From positions 1-64,000 of the forward strand of contig NZ_JAFEUL010000011.1 of the NCBI RefSeq assembly GCF_016901225.1: 64,000 nucleotides of DNA, read 5' to 3'. Of this stretch, positions 17,262-26,615 are shown one piece after another. A program made the translations under genes and the position numbers. This DNA comes from Actibacterium sp. 188UL27-1 (lineage in GTDB: Bacteria; Pseudomonadota; Alphaproteobacteria; Rhodobacterales; Rhodobacteraceae). The notes beneath the pieces are model-generated. The model searched no databases and was not told where the DNA came from. It worked only from the letters and a program-made list of their open reading frames with translations. Within the stretch, counting starts at the first letter, position 1. Each line of letters opens with the position of its first letter.

Positions 17262-18877
17262 TTAGGCGTCTTTGATCTCAGCGGTTTGCTTCAAGGGCTT
17301 CCAGTTCCAAGGGAGGAGTTGGTGGAGCTGTTTGTTGGGATGGTCGTGGATGCGGGTAAAGATGTCGGCGAGACAGGCTTGTGGGTCTAGGCCGTTCAAC
17401 TTGGCGGTCTCAATGATGGTCATGGCGCGGGCGAGGGTTTCCCCGCCGGTGTCTGAGCCCGCAAAAAGCCAATTGCGTCTGCCGACACCGATGGGTCTGA
17501 GGCCGCGCTCTGCCGCGTTGTTGTCGATGGCAATGCGGCCGTCTTCGAGGAACAGGGTGAAGGCGGGCTAGCGGCTGAGGCCGTAGCGGAAGGCTTTTGC
17601 CAGGTCGCTTTTGCCGGGGATGCGGGTGAGTTGGGCTTCGGCCCAGGTGCGGAACGCCTCGACCAAGGGCTTGGTGCGTTCCTGGCGAACGGCGCAGCGG
17701 GTCTCAGCGGACAGGCCGGTGATCTCGCATTCGGTGTCGTAGAACTTGCCGATCCAGTCCAACGCCTCGCGGGCGATCTCGGATTTGGTGGCGGTCCAGA
17801 CGTCGTGAAAATCGCGCCGCAGATGGGCCCAGCAGGCCGCCTCGCGGAACTGCGCCTCCCCGCCCAGATCGGTGGCGTAGAGCTTGGCATAGCCTTTGTA
17901 GGCGTCGGCCTGGAGAATGCCGCCGGTTTTGCTGAGATGATCGAGGACGTGCTTTTCCTTCCAGTCCGGGGCGAAGCGGTAGACGGCGCCGGGTGGGGCC
18001 TGGCCTGCCCATGGCCTTTGATCGCGGACATAGGTCCAGATACGGCCCTTCTTGACGCCTTTTCCCAGGCCCTTGTCCTTCTTGGAACGGTCGAGCACCC
18101 GGATGGTGTCTCGTCAGCGTGGAGCAGATTGCTGCCCAGGATGTCCGCCTCGATCAACTCGATCACAGGAGCCAAGGTCTTCATTCCGGCGCTGCACCAA
18201 TCGACCATGGTGGTGTCCGGGATATCGGCCCCCATGCGGGCGAAGATCTCGTTCTGGCGATAAAGCGGAACGTGATCGTCGAACTTGGCGGTCAGGATGT
18301 GCGCGAGGAGACCGGGGCCAACCATGCTCCGGGGGATCGGTCGGTTTGGTGCGGGTTCCTGGACCATCTTCTCGCAACGTCGGCAGGACTTCTTGATCCG
18401 GCCGATCTCGATCACTTTGAGCTTGGCAGCGATCAGGTCGAGCAGTTCGCTGACGTCCTCACCGACCACCCGTAGCTCACCCCCACAGTCCGGGCAGGCA
18501 TCGCCGGGATCGAGCTCGCGCCGTTCCCGAGGGGTCCCGTCCGCGACACGGGGCTTTGGTTGATCGGCTTCGGTGGCGTCCGAGTTCTCTTCTTCGGAGT
18601 CTTCGTCCAGCGCCGTGTCACGGGCCTCGACGATGGCGATCTGAAGATCCTCAAGGGCTAGTTCGAGTTACTCAATCTCGCGTTCGATCTTTTCCGAGCT
18701 GGCCCCGAAAGCCTGCTTCTGGAGCTTGGCGATGCGGACCCGAAGCGATTGGACCAGCAGATCATGGGCTCCGAGCGTGGCCGACCTTTTGTCGTTGTCG
18801 GCCTGCAGTGCGGCGATCATCGCCTTCAAGACAGCCGGATCGTTGGGGAGATCAAGGGCGTCGGTGGACATGGCCAT
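17262..18877 (-). pseudogene. tnpC: IS66-family transposase TnpC, three lesions
   Basis: The DDE transposase of the IS66-type element, of about 540 codons. The N-terminal part (KLQKQAFGASSEKIEREIE) ends at a TAA at 18668-18670 where a glutamine codon is expected. The central part with GLLAHILTAKFDDHVPLYRQ and LHADETP shifts frame near 18110. It continues as VLDRSKKDKGLGKGVKKG through CWAHLRRDFHDVW to a TAG at 17568-17570, where a tryptophan is expected. The last part (FLEDGRIAIDNNAAERGLRP, with the final Glu region) runs to 17262. With two nonsense codons and one frameshift no active protein is expected. Confidence 0.88.
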
Positions 18878-18932
18878 GTCTACCACAGCAAGGTCAGGCA
18901 GGCCATAAAAATAAGCTAAATCAGTCATGTAA

Positions 18933-19279
18933 TCATCCAACCCGAGCTGGTGGCGCGCCCCAGTCCGGGTGCCGCCAGTCAATGCCCTCCCAGAGCATCG
19001 CAAGTTGTGCCGGGGTTAGTCGGACCGCGCCATCCTTCACAGAAGGCCAAGGAAATCGCCCTTGCTCCAGCACCTTGTAGAAGAGGCGAACCCTTGCCCG
19101 CCCCAATACAAGAGCTTGATCCGATCCCCGCGCCGCCCTCGAAAGGCGAAGACGGCCCCGCTCGTCGGCCGCTGCCGCAGAACGTCCTGGGCAATGGCCG
19201 ACAGCCCAGCGATCCCTTTGCGCATATCCGTGAGACCGCAAGCGAGATATACCCGGACGCCCGTACCTGGCCCGATCAC
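18933..19279 (-). pseudogene. tnpB: IS66-family accessory protein TnpB, frameshifted
   Basis: Starts MIGPGTGVRVYLACGLTDMR, typical of TnpB (IS66 Orf2), a small protein needed for transposition. After LLYWGGQGF, near 19090, the frame shifts. The expected continuation RLFYKVLEQGRFPWP to RHPDWGAPPARVG is read in another frame down to 18933. The start overlaps the tnpA stop, as usual in IS66. Confidence 0.85.
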
Positions 19280-19659
19280 GCGGTCACTACAAGCCGGATC
19301 AGCCGTGCCAGATCCCGGTCATCCACGCCCCCGCGACACCGCAGGCTGCGTCCATTCGGAAAGCCGATCTCGACCTCGGCTGGCACGGTCGCAGTCGCGT
19401 TTGGCTCCGGCCCATCCAAAGCCAAGAAAACAGACCCATCCGGCGCCGGCAAAAGGCCCTTCTCCCGCATCTGCCGCCGCCACTGATAAGTATGCTGCCG
19501 CGTCAGATCGTAAGTCCGCGCCACATCGGCCACCGTCGCCCCCGCGACACCCACTTTCATCAAAATCGCCAGCTTCTCCTCGTCCGACCAACGCCGCCGA
19601 CGCTCAACGCCAAAGATCACCTCATGTCGCAAGATCTGCCCCCGCCGATACGACGTCAT
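19276..19659 (-). CDS. tnpA: IS66-family accessory protein TnpA
   Basis: A 127-residue helix-turn-helix protein starting MTSYRRGQILRHEVIFGVER at 19659; a longer frame to 19719 would start near the element's end and is not preferred. The HTH part is RRWSDEEKLAILMKVGVAGA then TVADVARTYDLTRQHTYQWR. It is the only intact gene of the element. Typical of the first gene of IS66 elements (transposase-associated Orf1). Confidence 0.88.
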   Translation of the reverse strand: MTSYRRGQILRHEVIFGVERRRRWSDEEKLAILMKVGVAGATVADVARTYDLTRQHTYQWRRQMREKGLLPAPDGSVFLALDGPEPNATATVPAEVEIGFPNGRSLRCRGGVDDRDLARLIRLVVTA

Positions 19660-19732
19660 TAAACACCTCAATAACGACGGATCATAAGATCTTACCCCGA
19701 CCCACGGCAGGCGATACAAATCGGGCGATTAC

Positions 19733-19740
19733 TATCAAGA
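19733..19740. repeat. 8-bp target-site duplication, right copy
   Basis: TATCAAGA, matching 17223-17230 on the other side of the IS66-type element. Confidence 0.9.
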
Positions 19741-20053
19741 TGATCATGAATTCGTTCTCTGGGCAGTAGCTGATGGACATGAACTAAGACGACGAAGTTC
19801 AGACATCTTCGGTTCTTATGAAAGAATAATGGAAATACTTCCCGAAAAGGTGTTGGATCGTACAAAGTTCAATCAACGAATAAACAGCCTAAAGAAAGCT
19901 ACACATGCAAGCATTCTGACCGGAACTAGGCAAGTTTGGTATGAGTTTAATGAGATTATAGTGCGAGGATACCTCCGGCTCCGAGCGAAGCAAGCAGGTA
20001 TTGAACTAGAAGTAGATCATCCTGCTGTTGCCAGTCGTCTCAATCGTGAGTGA
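19733..20053 (+). pseudogene. fragment of a split gene, possibly an AAA-type ATPase, part 2
   Basis: Immediately after the IS66-type element an open frame resumes: YQDDHEFVLWAVADGHELRR, RSSDIFGSYERIMEILPEKV, then TKFNQRINSLKKATHASILT and a stop at 20051-20053 after VASRLNRE. Joining the two flanks across one copy of TATCAAGA gives a continuous AT-richer reading (DLATQKYQDDHEF), showing that both parts belonged to one gene. Repeated charged helices and the final RxxWYEFNEIIVRGYLRLR suggest a winged-helix-like C-terminal domain. The function is unknown. Confidence 0.55.
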
Positions 20054-20116
20054 TTTCCTCCAGGTCGGGCGATGCCCTTGGTGCTTCTTTGCGACGGATA
20101 GCTATCGGCGGGGTGA

Positions 20117-20190
20117 GGTGGGTTGGAAAACCGACCCTACCTGGCTTTTTGGTGCATTTGAGAGGTATGGTGGGGTGAACCCCGCCCTAC
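20117..20190. repeat. two REP-like inverted repeats at the 3' end of clpV
   Basis: Two imperfect palindromes lie in tandem: one at 20117-20141 (GGTGGGTTGG, loop AAAA, then CCGACCCTACC) and one at 20165-20190 (GTATGGTGGGG, loop TGAA, then CCCCGCCCTAC). Both end in CCCTAC and are GC-rich. The second overlaps the clpV stop codon. No T run follows on the minus strand, so they are not classical terminators but could stop transcription or protect the messenger end. They resemble short intergenic repeats common in this bacterial family. Confidence 0.45.
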
Positions 20191-22958
20191 TCGATGGCAT
20201 AGGTGAAGGTGTCGTCGGCGGTATCGATGGTGACGGCGGTGATCTCTTCTCCGGCCATGGCTTTTGTGAGGATGGCGCGGGAGAGGTCGGGGAGGATGGA
20301 GTTGGTGATGATGTTGTCGATCATGCGGCCGCCTGAGTCCGGGTCTTGGCATTGGGCGACGATGTGGTCGGTCACGGCGTCGGAATAGGTCATCTCGGCA
20401 CCGTGATTGGTTTTGACTCGTTTGACAATGCTGCCGAGTTTCAGTTTGGTGATCATGGCCAGCACCTCGGAGGACAGTGGATAGTAGGGAATCGTCACGA
20501 TGCGGCCCAGGAGGGCGGGGGGGAAGACCTCCAGCAGCGCGGGGCGCAGGGTCTCGGCCAGGGCCTCGGGGTCGGGGCGGGCAGCACCCCGGGCGGTCAT
20601 GTCCATGATGACATTGGTGCCCGCGTTGGAGGTGAGCAGGATCAGGCAGTTCTTGAAGTCGATCTCGCGGCCTGAGCCGTCTTCCATGCGGCCCTTGTCA
20701 AAGACCTGGAAGAAGAGCTCGTGGACGTCCGGATGGGCCTTTTCGACCTCATCGAGGAGGACGACGGAATAGGGTTTGCGGCGGACAGCCTCGGTGAGCC
20801 TGCCGCCTTCGCCGTAGCCCACATAGCCCGGGGGCGCGCCTTTGAGGAGGCTGACTGTGTGGGCCTCCTGGAATTCGGACATGTTGATGGTGATGACGTT
20901 TTGTTCGCCGCCGTAGATGGCCTCGGCGAGCGCCAGGGCGGTTTCGGTTTTGCCGACACCGGAGGGGCCGGCGAGCATGAAGACGCCGATGGGTTTGTCG
21001 GGGTTGTCGAGTTTGGCGCGGTTGGTCTCGATCCGTTTGGCGATCATCTTGAGGCCGTGATCCTGGCCCACCACGCGTTCCTGGAGGCGGTCTACCAGGG
21101 TGAGGATGGCTTGAACCTCGTCGGTGACCATGCGACCGACGGGGATGCCGGTCCAGTCGCCGACGACAGAGGCCACGGCCTGGGCGTCGACATGGGCGTA
21201 GATCATGCGGTCATCGGGGTCGCGGGCTTCGAGTTCCTGGACCTTGGTGGCGAGGGCTGCGCGTAGGGCTGCGGCGTCTTCGTAGGTGAGGGGTGCGTGG
21301 TTTGGGTCGGTGGTGGGGGCGGCCTCCTCAGGGGCCCCTTGGGCCGCTTCGTCGGCCGCGTCGGCATTTGCCTCCGGCCCGGTGTCGGAGGGTTGATCGT
21401 CAACGGGGAGCGTGGCGGGGGTGTCGCCGGTGAGTTGGGCGCGCAGGTCGAGGATGTCGGCCACGACCTGCTTTTCGGTTTGGTACTTGGCGTCATGTTC
21501 GGCGAGGTGGGCCTCGGCTGTGGTGAGTTCCTCGCGGATCTCGGCGATGCGGTCTTCGTTGACCTCGCCCAGGTCGGCCTGGCGTTCCTTGGCGCCCAGT
21601 TCGGCGGTGAGGCTGGCGATCTGGGCCTGGATGTCGGCGATGGCGGCGGGGGTCGTGGACTGGCTGATGGCGACGCGGGCGGCAGCGGTGTCGAGCAGGC
21701 TGACAGCCTTGTCGGGGAGCTGGCGGGCTGGGATGTAGCGGTGGGAGAGCTGGACGGCGGCAACGATCGCCTCGTCCGAGATGCGGACCTGGTGGTGGGC
21801 TTCCATGGGGGTCATGATGCCGCGGAGCATGTAGCAGCAGCGGTCGATATCGGGTTCATCCACGCTGATGGGCTGGAAGCGGCGGGTCAGGGCGGGGTCT
21901 TTCTCAAAATATTTCTGGTATTCCATCCATGTGGTCGCGGTGACCGTGCGCAGCGTGCCGCGGGCGAGGGCGGGCTTCATGAGGTTGGCGGCATCTCCCG
22001 TGCCGGCCGCGCCGCCTGCGCCGATGAGGGTGTGGGCCTCGTCCACGAAAAGAATGATAGGCGTGGGGGAGCCCTGAACCTCGTCAATGACCTGGCGGAG
22101 GCGCTGTTCGAACTCACCTTTCATGGAGGCGCCGGCCTGCATGAGGCCAATGTCCAGGCTGAGGAGGCGGACGCCGCGCAGCTGCGGGGGCACGTCGCCG
22201 GAGGCCAGGCGTTGCGCGAAACCTTCGACGACGGCGGTTTTGCCGACACCGGCCTCGCCCGTCAGGATCGGGTTGTTCTGGCGGCGCCGCATCAGGATAT
22301 CGATGATCTGGCGGATTTCCTCGTCGCGGCCGACGATGGGGTCCATCTCGCCCGATTGGGCCTGGGCGGTCATGTCGATGCAGAACCGGTCCAGCGCGGT
22401 GGTGCCGGTTTTGGTCGCGGGCGCGCCATCGGCGGCAGGGGCACCGCCCATGCCTGCACCATCCATGGACCCCATGTCTTCTTCTTCGGAGAGCTTCCAG
22501 GCGCCGCGGGCATCGTTGGCGACCGTGGTGGGATCGAGGCCTGCGAGGGTTTTTGAAATGGAGCCCAAAGCGGGGTTGAGCCGGTCGTCCTTGAGCAAGG
22601 CCACAAGCATATGGCCCGTGCGGATGGAGGGCTCCCCGAACAGGAGCGTGGCGTAGTGCCAGCCGCGGTCAAGCATGTCGATGATGTGGGAGGAAAATCC
22701 CGGCATCTCGGTCACGTTTTTCTTGAACGTATCGATGGCGGCCTGCACCTCCATCATCACCTTGGCGCGGTCGATGCCGTAATGTTGGAGCGCCACGGTG
22801 ATGTCGGAGCGGTCATTCATCAGCATGTGGAGTAACCAATGGCTGAGCTCGACATTGCGGTTGCCTTCGTTCTTGGCGTGGCGCAGGGCCTTCATGAAGG
22901 CGTCATAGCCGGTGCGATTCAATTTCCCGGCGACCGTTTCGAGGCTGATATCTGACAT
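20187..22958 (-). CDS. clpV: T6SS ATPase ClpV (TssH)
   Basis: A 923-residue AAA+ disaggregase that pulls apart contracted TssB-TssC sheaths so that they can be reused. An N-terminal Clp domain is followed by AAA module 1 with Walker [10 protein letters not shown] and [16 protein letters not shown], and AAA module 2 with GPSGVGKTE and [14 protein letters not shown]. The protein is longer than usual. The middle region carries an acidic, Ala/Pro-rich insert of about 60 residues (around residue 530-580) rather than a pure coiled coil. It is the last gene of the minus-strand T6SS arm. Confidence 0.95.
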   Translation of the reverse strand: MSDISLETVAGKLNRTGYDAFMKALRHAKNEGNRNVELSHWLLHMLMNDRSDITVALQHYGIDRAKVMMEVQAAIDTFKKNVTEMPGFSSHIIDMLDRGWHYATLLFGEPSIRTGHMLVALLKDDRLNPALGSISKTLAGLDPTTVANDARGAWKLSEEEDMGSMDGAGMGGAPAADGAPATKTGTTALDRFCIDMTAQAQSGEMDPIVGRDEEIRQIIDILMRRRQNNPILTGEAGVGKTAVVEGFAQRLASGDVPPQLRGVRLLSLDIGLMQAGASMKGEFEQRLRQVIDEVQGSPTPIILFVDEAHTLIGAGGAAGTGDAANLMKPALARGTLRTVTATTWMEYQKYFEKDPALTRRFQPISVDEPDIDRCCYMLRGIMTPMEAHHQVRISDEAIVAAVQLSHRYIPARQLPDKAVSLLDTAAARVAISQSTTPAAIADIQAQIASLTAELGAKERQADLGEVNEDRIAEIREELTTAEAHLAEHDAKYQTEKQVVADILDLRAQLTGDTPATLPVDDQPSDTGPEANADAADEAAQGAPEEAAPTTDPNHAPLTYEDAAALRAALATKVQELEARDPDDRMIYAHVDAQAVASVVGDWTGIPVGRMVTDEVQAILTLVDRLQERVVGQDHGLKMIAKRIETNRAKLDNPDKPIGVFMLAGPSGVGKTETALALAEAIYGGEQNVITINMSEFQEAHTVSLLKGAPPGYVGYGEGGRLTEAVRRKPYSVVLLDEVEKAHPDVHELFFQVFDKGRMEDGSGREIDFKNCLILLTSNAGTNVIMDMTARGAARPDPEALAETLRPALLEVFPPALLGRIVTIPYYPLSSEVLAMITKLKLGSIVKRVKTNHGAEMTYSDAVTDHIVAQCQDPDSGGRMIDNIITNSILPDLSRAILTKAMAGEEITAVTIDTADDTFTYAIE

Positions 22959-22999
22959 GTTGGTCCCTATCGGTGTGTAAATGTTTTTTGAGGTAAATC

Positions 23000-24001
23000 T
23001 CAGGGCGCACCGGATTGATGCAAGCTAAATGTCGCGTCGGCGATGTATTCGCCTGGTTCTCCGTCTTCGGGGGCGGACCAGGAGGTCCAGCCGAGTTGCC
23101 CACTTTGACCCAGCTGGGCGGCGGGGCGGTTCGCCTTGGGTAGCGCCAGTTGCAGATCGAAATCAACAGTGTCGCCCAGGTAGAAATGCACCAGATCGGC
23201 GAGCCGTTGAAATTGTGGCCCGCCGGGGAGGAAGGTGCGGTAATCCTCTACATCCTCGGTCCGGATCTTGATCAGCGCCTTATCATTGATGGAATAGACG
23301 CGGGCGCCAAGATAGGTGTTTTGGCCCAGGCTTGCACCGGATTGGCCCGCGCGGCTGAGATCGCTGTCTTCGAATTCGAGCCAGATACCCTTGCGTTCCT
23401 CAATCTCGACCTCGACGCCCAGGATGCCACGCAGGACCTGTTCCAGGCGGGAGGCGGATTTCACACGGCTGCCCAGGACGCCTGCATAGGGCAGCTTAGC
23501 AATGTCAGGCACGCCGTCGCGGTCGCGGTAAGGGGACGTGCCGATGCCCACCATGCTGCCGACATATGCGGCAAACCGATCCTCGGCGGGGCGGTCGAAC
23601 TGGGTGATGGGCCGCGCATCGGCCCAGGCCCGGTAAAAGAGCTGGAGCATCCGCGTGGCGAATATATCGGTGAAGCGAATGAAGCTGTCATCGTTGCGGT
23701 CGTTCCAGCGATAGGCCTCGATCGTGGTCAAAAGCGGCAGCGCGCCTTGGGGGCCGAAGAAGCCAAGGAATTTGGAGCGGATCGATGGTGGCTTGCCGTA
23801 TTCCACGCGGAAATCGCTGATATTGGAGGCCGGGAAATCCAGGAAAGGGTCCTGACCCAGACGCACGATTTCCTGGGCTGTGACGGCCGCCTTGCCTACG
23901 CGCGGCTTGTCGGGGGAGGCGCGTTCCAATTCGCGCAAAAGGGCGAAGAGGTCGAACCGGTAGGGCTCCGTCTCCAGCAGGTCTCGGCGGTCCGTCTTCA
24001 T
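23000..24001 (-). CDS. tssG: T6SS baseplate protein TssG
   Basis: A 333-residue baseplate wedge subunit (ImpH/VasB family) that works with TssF, TssE and TssK. The N-terminal YRFDLFALLRELERASPDKP and the segment FLDFPASNISDFRVEYGKPP, then FFGPQGALPLLTTIEAYRWN, follow the family pattern. Its ATG overlaps the tssF stop by 4 bp. It lies 41 bp upstream of clpV. Confidence 0.93.
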   Translation of the reverse strand: MKTDRRDLLETEPYRFDLFALLRELERASPDKPRVGKAAVTAQEIVRLGQDPFLDFPASNISDFRVEYGKPPSIRSKFLGFFGPQGALPLLTTIEAYRWNDRNDDSFIRFTDIFATRMLQLFYRAWADARPITQFDRPAEDRFAAYVGSMVGIGTSPYRDRDGVPDIAKLPYAGVLGSRVKSASRLEQVLRGILGVEVEIEERKGIWLEFEDSDLSRAGQSGASLGQNTYLGARVYSINDKALIKIRTEDVEDYRTFLPGGPQFQRLADLVHFYLGDTVDFDLQLALPKANRPAAQLGQSGQLGWTSWSAPEDGEPGEYIADATFSLHQSGAP

Positions 24002-25959
24002 AGCAGGGGGCCGGTGCCGGAGCGGGGTGGAAAGCGCATGACTTCCCCCCGTTGTTCAGAGATCAGGACGGTTTCGGTAAAGCTGTTGATATGGGTGTAA
24101 TCAGCAAAGAACCGGTCAAGGACGGCGCCCAGCAGCATGATGCCTGACCCCTCAAAGGCGCGTTCATCGAAGGTAAGTTTCACTTCCGTCCCGCGCGCGG
24201 CATGAAAGCCATCATCGCGGCGGAGCGAGCGCGTGATGGGTCGGCTGGCGATGCCGTTAATGCCGCGAAGTTGCCGTTCGGTGACCGAGTCGCTTTGATC
24301 GGAGAAAAGCGACAGGATCTCGCGCAGACCGCCTGCGGGGTCGGTTGGGTGGCGGTCCTTGAGGCCCAGATGGTTGAATGAGAGCAGGTTCACCAGCCGC
24401 CAGAGAACCTCCCCATGATGGCCAAGGCGGGGATCGGCGCGTTCCATCTCGGCAATGCTTTCGCGCGGGGCGGTGGGGCCGCTGATGCAGCGCAAGGCGA
24501 CGGTGACGTCGTCGGTCAGGCGGAAATCAACCTCTGACTGGCCGATGGGAAGCTGCGTTACGAGGTGGCGGTTAGAGCACAGCGCGACAACCTGCAGGCG
24601 TTGGACGCGTTCTTCATCATCAAGGCCCGCTGGCTCAAAAAGCGACATGTAGGTTTCGGTCCCCACATAGCTGCCGCCAAAGCCAAAGCGGCGCTCCTTT
24701 TCGGTCAGGCGTCGGGGCCGATGGCGCGTGGTGAAGTAGAGAGCATCTTGGGGGCGAACCTCCCCGTCGGGCAGGGAGTAGAGCGGGTGGACCTGAACCT
24801 TTTTGCGCACGCCCGGGTAGTGGGCTTTGACATCGATGATGCGGTGCAGTTCGTAATTCACGGCAGGCGAGCTGTCGGGGACCACGATGAATTCGTTGAA
24901 TTTCGGGTCGGGGCGGACGCGGCTGCAGCGTTCTTCGAACAGGTTGATCGCGGGGGCGGCATAGAGGCGGATATTGTCGGGCGTGATCAGGGGGGCGAGT
25001 TTGGGCTGAGCCGTGTCGAATTCAATGATCACGTCGAACATCGGCGACGGGATTTGCTTGAGCAGAGCCTGGAGGCCCGTGAGGCGGAAGCCAAGGAATT
25101 TTTGCGGCAAGGTGTAGAAATCGCGCAGGAGCGAAAAGCCCTGGAAAACGCGATCGTCCTCGGGGTAGAGGCTTTCGGGCTGATCGAAGCCAATCTGTTG
25201 GATGAAATCCGGGGGGCAGCGCAGAAAAACCGGGTCACCGCGCCGGTCGAGATAGCGCAGGGTCACGCGGTTGGTGTTCGAAAAGAGCTGTTCGTACAGC
25301 ATGATCATATCGGCAGTGTTGCCGGTCAGGTGGATAGGCAGTTCATCACAGCGCACCTCGTTCACCTGGAGGGGTTTTTCGCCTTTCTTTGGCTTTGCCT
25401 CGGGATCCGCCGCCTCGTTCGTGGTGCGACGGAAGAGGCGCAGGCGGAGCCCGGCGGAGGTTTCCGGCGAAACCTCGATACCCAGGGATTGGATCGGGCC
25501 GGGGCTGGGCAGGTAGGCGGCGCGGTCGATGTCGAAGGGCCAGAGGGTGAGGGGGGCCGATAGGCGAAAGCGGGCGCTGACCCGCTGTTCCCGTTCGACG
25601 TATGTGGCGTCCAGATAGGCGCCTGCCGGGAATTTCTCGCCCTTGGCCAGGTCCTTTTCGCTATAATCGGGGGTGGCCTGGACGATCATGGCTGCGGGCG
25701 TGGGGGCCAGGTAGTTAGGCAGTAGCTGGTCGAGCAGGGCGCGGGTGAAGGTGCTGAATTCGCTTTGCAATTTCAGCTGGACGCGGGCTGCTAGAAAGGC
25801 GCTGCCTTCCAGCAGGCCCGCAAGGCCTGGGTCCAGCTTGTCTTCGGTCAGGCCACCCAGGCGTTCGGCGATCCCTGGATATTCCTCGGCAAATTCGCGG
25901 GAGCGTTCGTAAAGAAGGGCGAGTTCCTGGTTATAGGCTTCCAGAAATTCCTTTTTCAT
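23998..25959 (-). CDS. tssF: T6SS baseplate protein TssF
   Basis: A 653-residue baseplate subunit (ImpG/VasA family). The start MKKEFLEAYNQELALLYERS is a family hallmark, followed by AEEYPGIAERLG and the stretch LARVQ/FSTFTRALLDQLLPNYLAPTP. Later FIQQIGFDQPESLYPEDDRV and the C-terminal SFTETVLISEQRGEVMRFPP agree. It overlaps tssE (25956-25959) and tssG, so the three are co-translated, consistent with their assembling in one wedge complex. Confidence 0.94.
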   Translation of the reverse strand: MKKEFLEAYNQELALLYERSREFAEEYPGIAERLGGLTEDKLDPGLAGLLEGSAFLAARVQLKLQSEFSTFTRALLDQLLPNYLAPTPAAMIVQATPDYSEKDLAKGEKFPAGAYLDATYVEREQRVSARFRLSAPLTLWPFDIDRAAYLPSPGPIQSLGIEVSPETSAGLRLRLFRRTTNEAADPEAKPKKGEKPLQVNEVRCDELPIHLTGNTADMIMLYEQLFSNTNRVTLRYLDRRGDPVFLRCPPDFIQQIGFDQPESLYPEDDRVFQGFSLLRDFYTLPQKFLGFRLTGLQALLKQIPSPMFDVIIEFDTAQPKLAPLITPDNIRLYAAPAINLFEERCSRVRPDPKFNEFIVVPDSSPAVNYELHRIIDVKAHYPGVRKKVQVHPLYSLPDGEVRPQDALYFTTRHRPRRLTEKERRFGFGGSYVGTETYMSLFEPAGLDDEERVQRLQVVALCSNRHLVTQLPIGQSEVDFRLTDDVTVALRCISGPTAPRESIAEMERADPRLGHHGEVLWRLVNLLSFNHLGLKDRHPTDPAGGLREILSLFSDQSDSVTERQLRGINGIASRPITRSLRRDDGFHAARGTEVKLTFDERAFEGSGIMLLGAVLDRFFADYTHINSFTETVLISEQRGEVMRFPPRSGTGPLL

Positions 25960-26510
25960 TCCGGGGCCGCCAGGTTGGTGAACTTCATCTTGCCAGAGCC
26001 TACATCAATCTCGGCGGTGAATTCCATGGGGATATCAAGGGGTTTGCAGGCCATTTCCGCATAGATGTCAAAGACGAGCTTCTGGTTCACGTCATCGAAC
26101 TCTTCGTGCATGTCGACTTGCATCGTCTCCGGGATGAAACGCGGTTCGCAGTTCAGCAGCGCATCCGACAGACGGCGGGGCAGGTTGGAATATTTCACGT
26201 CCTCGCTGGTCATGTTGGACATATCTACCACGCCATAGTTCAAGACGGAGCGGTTGACATAGCTATATTCATCCAGCTTTTGGATCGCATCCAGGTTTAT
26301 GGTGTTGGCGAGGTGGACCAGATCAATCTCTAGGTTGCGCTTGAGCTGCGCTTCGTTCGCGCCGCGGCGGCGCATGGCAGCGCGTTCCGACAGCACCCGT
26401 TCACCATCGCGATATTCCAAACCGTCCGATTTCGTATCTTTGGCCTTATGAGCCTCGCGGAAGGCATACATGATCGGGATTTGCAGCTGTTTTTTGATCT
26501 CACGTGCCAT
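25956..26510 (-). CDS. tssE: T6SS baseplate protein TssE (GPW/gp25 fold)
   Basis: A 184-residue homologue of phage T4 gp25, the baseplate subunit that nucleates sheath assembly. The gp25 core is in the middle: EIDLVHLANTINLDAIQKLD, SVLNYGVVDMSNMT, then LPRRLSDALLNCEPRFIPET with the conserved E and R of the family. An alternative ATG three codons upstream (26519) is possible; neither start has a strong ribosome site. It is separated from hcp by a strong terminator-like hairpin. Confidence 0.88.
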   Translation of the reverse strand: MAREIKKQLQIPIMYAFREAHKAKDTKSDGLEYRDGERVLSERAAMRRRGANEAQLKRNLEIDLVHLANTINLDAIQKLDEYSYVNRSVLNYGVVDMSNMTSEDVKYSNLPRRLSDALLNCEPRFIPETMQVDMHEEFDDVNQKLVFDIYAEMACKPLDIPMEFTAEIDVGSGKMKFTNLAAPE

Positions 26511-26530
26511 GATCCGCATCCGATCCCGGT

Positions 26531-26563
26531 AAGAAAAAGGCGGGCTGCATAGTGCAGCCCGCC
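26531..26563 (-). terminator. intrinsic terminator or attenuator downstream of hcp
   Basis: On the minus strand GGCGGGCTGCA, a 3-base loop (CTA) and TGCAGCCCGCC form a perfect 11-bp GC-rich stem, followed at once by TTTTTCTT. This is the classical form of a Rho-independent terminator. It lies between the hcp stop and the tssE start in the same transcription direction, so it should let hcp and upstream genes be made in excess over tssE-tssF-tssG-clpV. Confidence 0.85.
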
Positions 26564-26615
26564 CGAAACCATCGTGCTATCCGCCTGGAAATTCAAGCGG
26601 CGCGGCAGGGGCCGC

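Larger units (their letters stand above)
17231..19732 (-). mobile_element. IS66-family element with intact ends, decayed genes
   Basis: A 2,502-bp element bounded by TATCAAGA duplications. The left end reads GTAACCGCCCGGTTTG and the right end, on the other strand, GTAATCGCCCGATTTG: 14 of 16 positions match and both start GTAA, as in IS66. It carries tnpA, tnpB and tnpC on the minus strand in the usual order. tnpB and tnpC are broken, so it could move only with help from another copy. It interrupts the split gene whose parts flank it. Confidence 0.92.

Noticed and set aside
16948-20053. Naming the split gene as a defence-system ATPase
   Set aside because: The fragments look helical and ATPase-like at the C-terminus, but no Walker motif is present in the remaining sequence, so no system is named.
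21297-22556. 419-codon plus-strand frame opposite clpV
   Set aside because: It is a shadow frame: composition follows the GC skew of clpV codons, it has no family pattern, and clpV on the other strand is unmistakable.
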